A program made the position numbers and the translations under genes. Source: Microlunatus endophyticus (GTDB taxonomy: Bacteria > Actinomycetota > Actinomycetes > Propionibacteriales > Propionibacteriaceae). Taken from it: 64,000 nucleotides of DNA. The notes under the pieces are model-generated. The model ran no database searches, was not told the origin of the DNA, and was given only the letters and a program-made list of their open reading frames with translations. The stretch spans positions 1-64,000 of the forward strand of contig NZ_BMMZ01000011.1 in the NCBI RefSeq assembly GCF_014646195.1, given 5' to 3'. How positions within the stretch are numbered: the stretch's first letter is position 1; each line of letters opens with the position of its first letter. Positions 61,870 through 64,000 of this stretch are shown piece after piece.

Positions 61870-62705
61870 GTCCTGATCACGGTCGCTTCTCGCTCAACCA
61901 GGCAACGATCAAGTACGCATCGCTCGCCGAGGCCCTCCAGGTCGCCCGGGAGGCCGGCTACCGGAGCATCGGGCTCTGGCGGGAACCCGTACAGGAGGTC
62001 GGACTGGACACGGCGGTCGCCCTGGTCGCCGAATCCGGCCTGCGGATCTCGAGCCTGTGCCGGGGCGGCTTCTTCACCGCGCTCGAAGGTGCCGAGCGTG
62101 CTGCGGCGCTGGACGACAACCGGCGCGCGCTGGACGAGGCGCACCGGCTCGGCACCGACACCCTGGTACTGGTCTGTGGCGGACTGCCGGCCGGCTCCCG
62201 TGATCTCGCTGGTGCCCGGCGGCGGGTCGGCGACGCCCTGGCAGCCCTGGTACCGGACGCGCTCGCGGCCGGCGTCCGGCTGGCTCTGGAACCGCTGCAT
62301 CCCATGTATGCCGCGGATCGCGCCGTGATCAACACACTTGGTCAGGCCCTTGACATCGCCGAACAGTTCCCTGTCCAGGCGGTCGGTGTCGTGGTCGACA
62401 CCTTCCACCTGTGGTGGGATCCCGACCTGCTCGCGCAGATCGCCCGGGCGGGCAGCGATCGGATCACCAGCTACCAGATCTGTGACTGGATCACTCCGAT
62501 GCCGGCCGACAACCTGCTGGCGCGCGGTGTGCCGGGAGACGGGCACATCGACTTCGCACCCCTGACCCGCGCGGTCGCCGCCACCGGCTATGCCGGCGAT
62601 ATCGAGTGCGAGATCTTCAACGCCGACGTCTGGAACACCCCCTACGCCGAGGTGGCTGCGCTGGTCGCCGAGCGCTATCACCAGTTGGTGGAGCCGCACC
62701 TCTGA
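61866..62705 (+). CDS. Sugar phosphate isomerase/epimerase family TIM barrel
   Basis: This 279-residue xylose-isomerase-like TIM barrel has the complete metal set expected of the family: Glu in LALEPLHPMY, Asp in VVVDTFHLWWDPD, His in GDGHIDF and Glu in DIECEIFN. Such proteins isomerise or epimerise keto-sugars, or act as lyases on 3-keto-glycosides. GTG at 61866 overlaps the DUF993 stop by 4 bases, and a perfect 8-bp hairpin follows 7 bases after its stop, so it ends the operon. Confidence 0.88.
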   Translation: MSPDHGRFSLNQATIKYASLAEALQVAREAGYRSIGLWREPVQEVGLDTAVALVAESGLRISSLCRGGFFTALEGAERAAALDDNRRALDEAHRLGTDTLVLVCGGLPAGSRDLAGARRRVGDALAALVPDALAAGVRLALEPLHPMYAADRAVINTLGQALDIAEQFPVQAVGVVVDTFHLWWDPDLLAQIARAGSDRITSYQICDWITPMPADNLLARGVPGDGHIDFAPLTRAVAATGYAGDIECEIFNADVWNTPYAEVAALVAERYHQLVEPHL

Positions 62706-62712
62706 GCGAACC

Positions 62713-62737
62713 GCGGCTGGGAAGAGCGGCCAGCCGC
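62713..62737 (+). terminator. Hairpin terminator after the DUF993 operon
   Basis: GCGGCTGG (62713-62720) pairs perfectly with CCAGCCGC (62730-62737) around a 9-base loop, directly after the last stop codon. No T-run is present. Confidence 0.6.
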
Positions 62738-62841
62738 CGGGGCTCCTTGTGAATCCGATCACGAATGCCTTCCGGTATCGGTCGATAGCTGCCAGGATCT
62801 CCGGCATGGCCGGCGCGGGTGCCCGGTAACGGATGCCATCG

Positions 62842-64000
62842 ATGGCACCCGTCCGCCCGCCGGACCCCAGAGCCGAGACCTGGCGCCCGCCGGCGGCTGC
62901 TGATCTGGGCAGTCCGCTGCGCTTCCTCCTCTGGCTGACGCGATCCCAGGGCCGCCGCGTCGCCCAGGGGACCGTGCTCGGCATCGCCTGGACGGTCGGT
63001 CTTACCGTGCCGCCGTGGGTGCTGTCCCGCGCCATCGATCAAGGGTTCGTCGTCGGTGACACCGCCGCCCTGGTTCGGTGGGCGATGGTGCTGCTGGCCG
63101 TCGGGGTACTGAACGCGCTGTTGGGGATCGGCCGGCATCGGACGATGACCAAGGTCAGAATGGACGCGTCCTTCCGGTCCGTCCGGGCCACGGTGGCGCA
63201 CACGTCCCGGCTGGGTGCCTCGTTGGCGCAGCGGGTGAGCACCGGCGAGGTGGTGACCGTCGGCATCAGCGACGTGGCGACGGTTGCGCAGGCGTTGACG
63301 GTCACCGGTCCTGGCATCGGCGCAGTGGTCGGCTACATCGTCGTGGCGATCGTGCTCTTCGGCATCTCACCGTTGCTGGCGGTGGTCGTCCTGGCCGGGG
63401 TTCCGTTGCTGGCGGTCGTTGTCGGCCCACTGCTGCAACGCATGATGATCAGCGCGGGCGCCTACCGTGTGCATCAGGGGCAGCTGACGATGCGCCTGGT
63501 CGACATCCTGGCCGGACTTCGGGTGCTCAACGGGCTCGGCGGAAAGACGTTCGTCGCCGACCGGTTCGAGCAGCAGTCGCAAGGACTTGCCCGGCGCGGC
63601 TACCGGGTCGCCGGCCCCGCCAGCTGGGTGGGAGCCCTGGGGACCGGGCTTCCGGCGCTGTTCGTCGCCGTCGTGGTGTGGCTGTCGGCACGGATGGCTG
63701 CCCGCCAGACGATCAGCGTCGGCGACGTCGTCGCCGTCTACGGTTACGTCGCAATGCTGGTGGTCCCGGTGGCCCAGTTCATCGAGGGCGGCGCCGACAT
63801 CGCACGAGCCAGGGTCGCCGGCCGGCGGATCATCGACCTGCTCCGGCTGCCGGTCGCCGAGGACCGACCTGACCCGCTGCCGCTCCCGGCCGGCGGTGGC
63901 CCGCTGGCCGATCGAGCTTCCGGCGTGGTCATCCGCCCGGGTCTGCTGACCGCGCTGATCGCCGGCCCGCCTTCGGACGCGGTTGCGGTGATCGAGCGGC
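62842..64000 (+). CDS. ABC exporter, membrane domain and start of the ATPase (cut by window end)
   Basis: About 386 residues are visible, continuing beyond the window. The six-helix exporter membrane domain runs from residue 25 to 320 (GTVLGIAWTVGLTVPPWVLSRAID, LVRWAMVLLAVGVLNALLG, VVGYIVVAIVLFGISPLLAVVVLAG and VGALGTGLPALFVAVVVWLSARM). The ATPase domain begins VVIRPGLLTALIAGPPSDAVAV, where the Walker A lysine motif GxxGxGKS/T is replaced by GPPSDAVA. This suggests the degenerate half of a heterodimeric exporter whose partner should follow. ATG at 62842 is used; ATG at 62833 is also in frame. Confidence 0.85.
   Translation, partial: MAPVRPPDPRAETWRPPAAADLGSPLRFLLWLTRSQGRRVAQGTVLGIAWTVGLTVPPWVLSRAIDQGFVVGDTAALVRWAMVLLAVGVLNALLGIGRHRTMTKVRMDASFRSVRATVAHTSRLGASLAQRVSTGEVVTVGISDVATVAQALTVTGPGIGAVVGYIVVAIVLFGISPLLAVVVLAGVPLLAVVVGPLLQRMMISAGAYRVHQGQLTMRLVDILAGLRVLNGLGGKTFVADRFEQQSQGLARRGYRVAGPASWVGALGTGLPALFVAVVVWLSARMAARQTISVGDVVAVYGYVAMLVVPVAQFIEGGADIARARVAGRRIIDLLRLPVAEDRPDPLPLPAGGGPLADRASGVVIRPGLLTALIAGPPSDAVAVIER

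Overview
The window is high-GC actinobacterial DNA. It has GTG and TTG starts, tightly packed operons with 4-base ATGA/GTGA overlaps, a homodimeric E1 pyruvate dehydrogenase, DUF3052, DUF5302, an HspR-type MerR repressor, a class II DAHP synthase and a PASTA Ser/Thr kinase. The gene mix (many Gfo/Idh/MocA oxidoreductases, a DUF222-HNH gene, ROK kinases, LacI regulators, frequent TGATCA/GATCATC strings) suggests a Propionibacteriaceae soil-type organism such as Microlunatus. That assignment is inference; no rRNA or marker phylogeny is in the window.

Layout. 1-5 kb: a possibly truncated beta-propeller gene, aceE, DUF3052, an AhpE-like peroxiredoxin and convergent tatA. 5-9.3 kb: a PadR regulator with its operator, then an ABC ATPase and FtsX-type permease. 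9.3-14.5 kb: idonate-type dehydrogenase, FMN hydroxyacid dehydrogenase, AraC regulator, YtcJ-type amidohydrolase and a small tyrosine phosphatase. 14.5-16 kb: a broken DUF222-HNH endonuclease gene whose first frameshift is explained by a visible 13-bp duplication. 16-18 kb: a phosphotransferase and a serine hydrolase. 18.3-22.6 kb: LacI regulator, ThuA, Gfo/Idh and a convergent mannonate-dehydratase-like enolase. 22.6-25 kb: hspR/hsp20 and an aromatic-acid-exporter-type membrane protein. 25-29.2 kb: an ABC importer (permease, ATPase, lipoprotein) followed by a binding-protein-like protein without a signal peptide. 29.3 kb: tRNA-Val(UAC). 29.6-33.9 kb: Gfo/Idh, Gfo/Idh, phytanoyl-CoA dioxygenase-like, Gfo/Idh, running head-on into a dipeptide-type ABC importer (33.9-39.5 kb, minus). 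39.7-42.6 kb: TauE exporter, SDR and ROK kinase. 42.8-55.4 kb: a housekeeping block (SRPBCC, glucokinase, two PlsC acyltransferases, DAHP synthase, PASTA kinase) resembling a conserved actinobacterial neighbourhood, interrupted by accessory genes. 55.6-58.1 kb: flavin reductase, TMP-synthase-like protein and ankyrin protein. 58.3-62.7 kb: LacI, Gfo/Idh, DUF993 and a TIM-barrel epimerase/isomerase. 62.8 kb to the end: the start of an ABC exporter.

How the genes work together. The dominant theme is catabolism of sugars or glycosides by oxidation. There are five Gfo/Idh/MocA paralogues, two of them in operons facing LacI repressors with recognisable palindromic operators. They are accompanied by ThuA, an enolase-superfamily dehydratase, a PhyH oxygenase, a DUF993 aldolase-like protein, a TIM-barrel isomerase/epimerase, two ROK kinases and importers. 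The substrates cannot be read from the sequence. No CRISPR array, prophage, integrase or intact insertion sequence was seen, and no gap between genes exceeds 300 bases.
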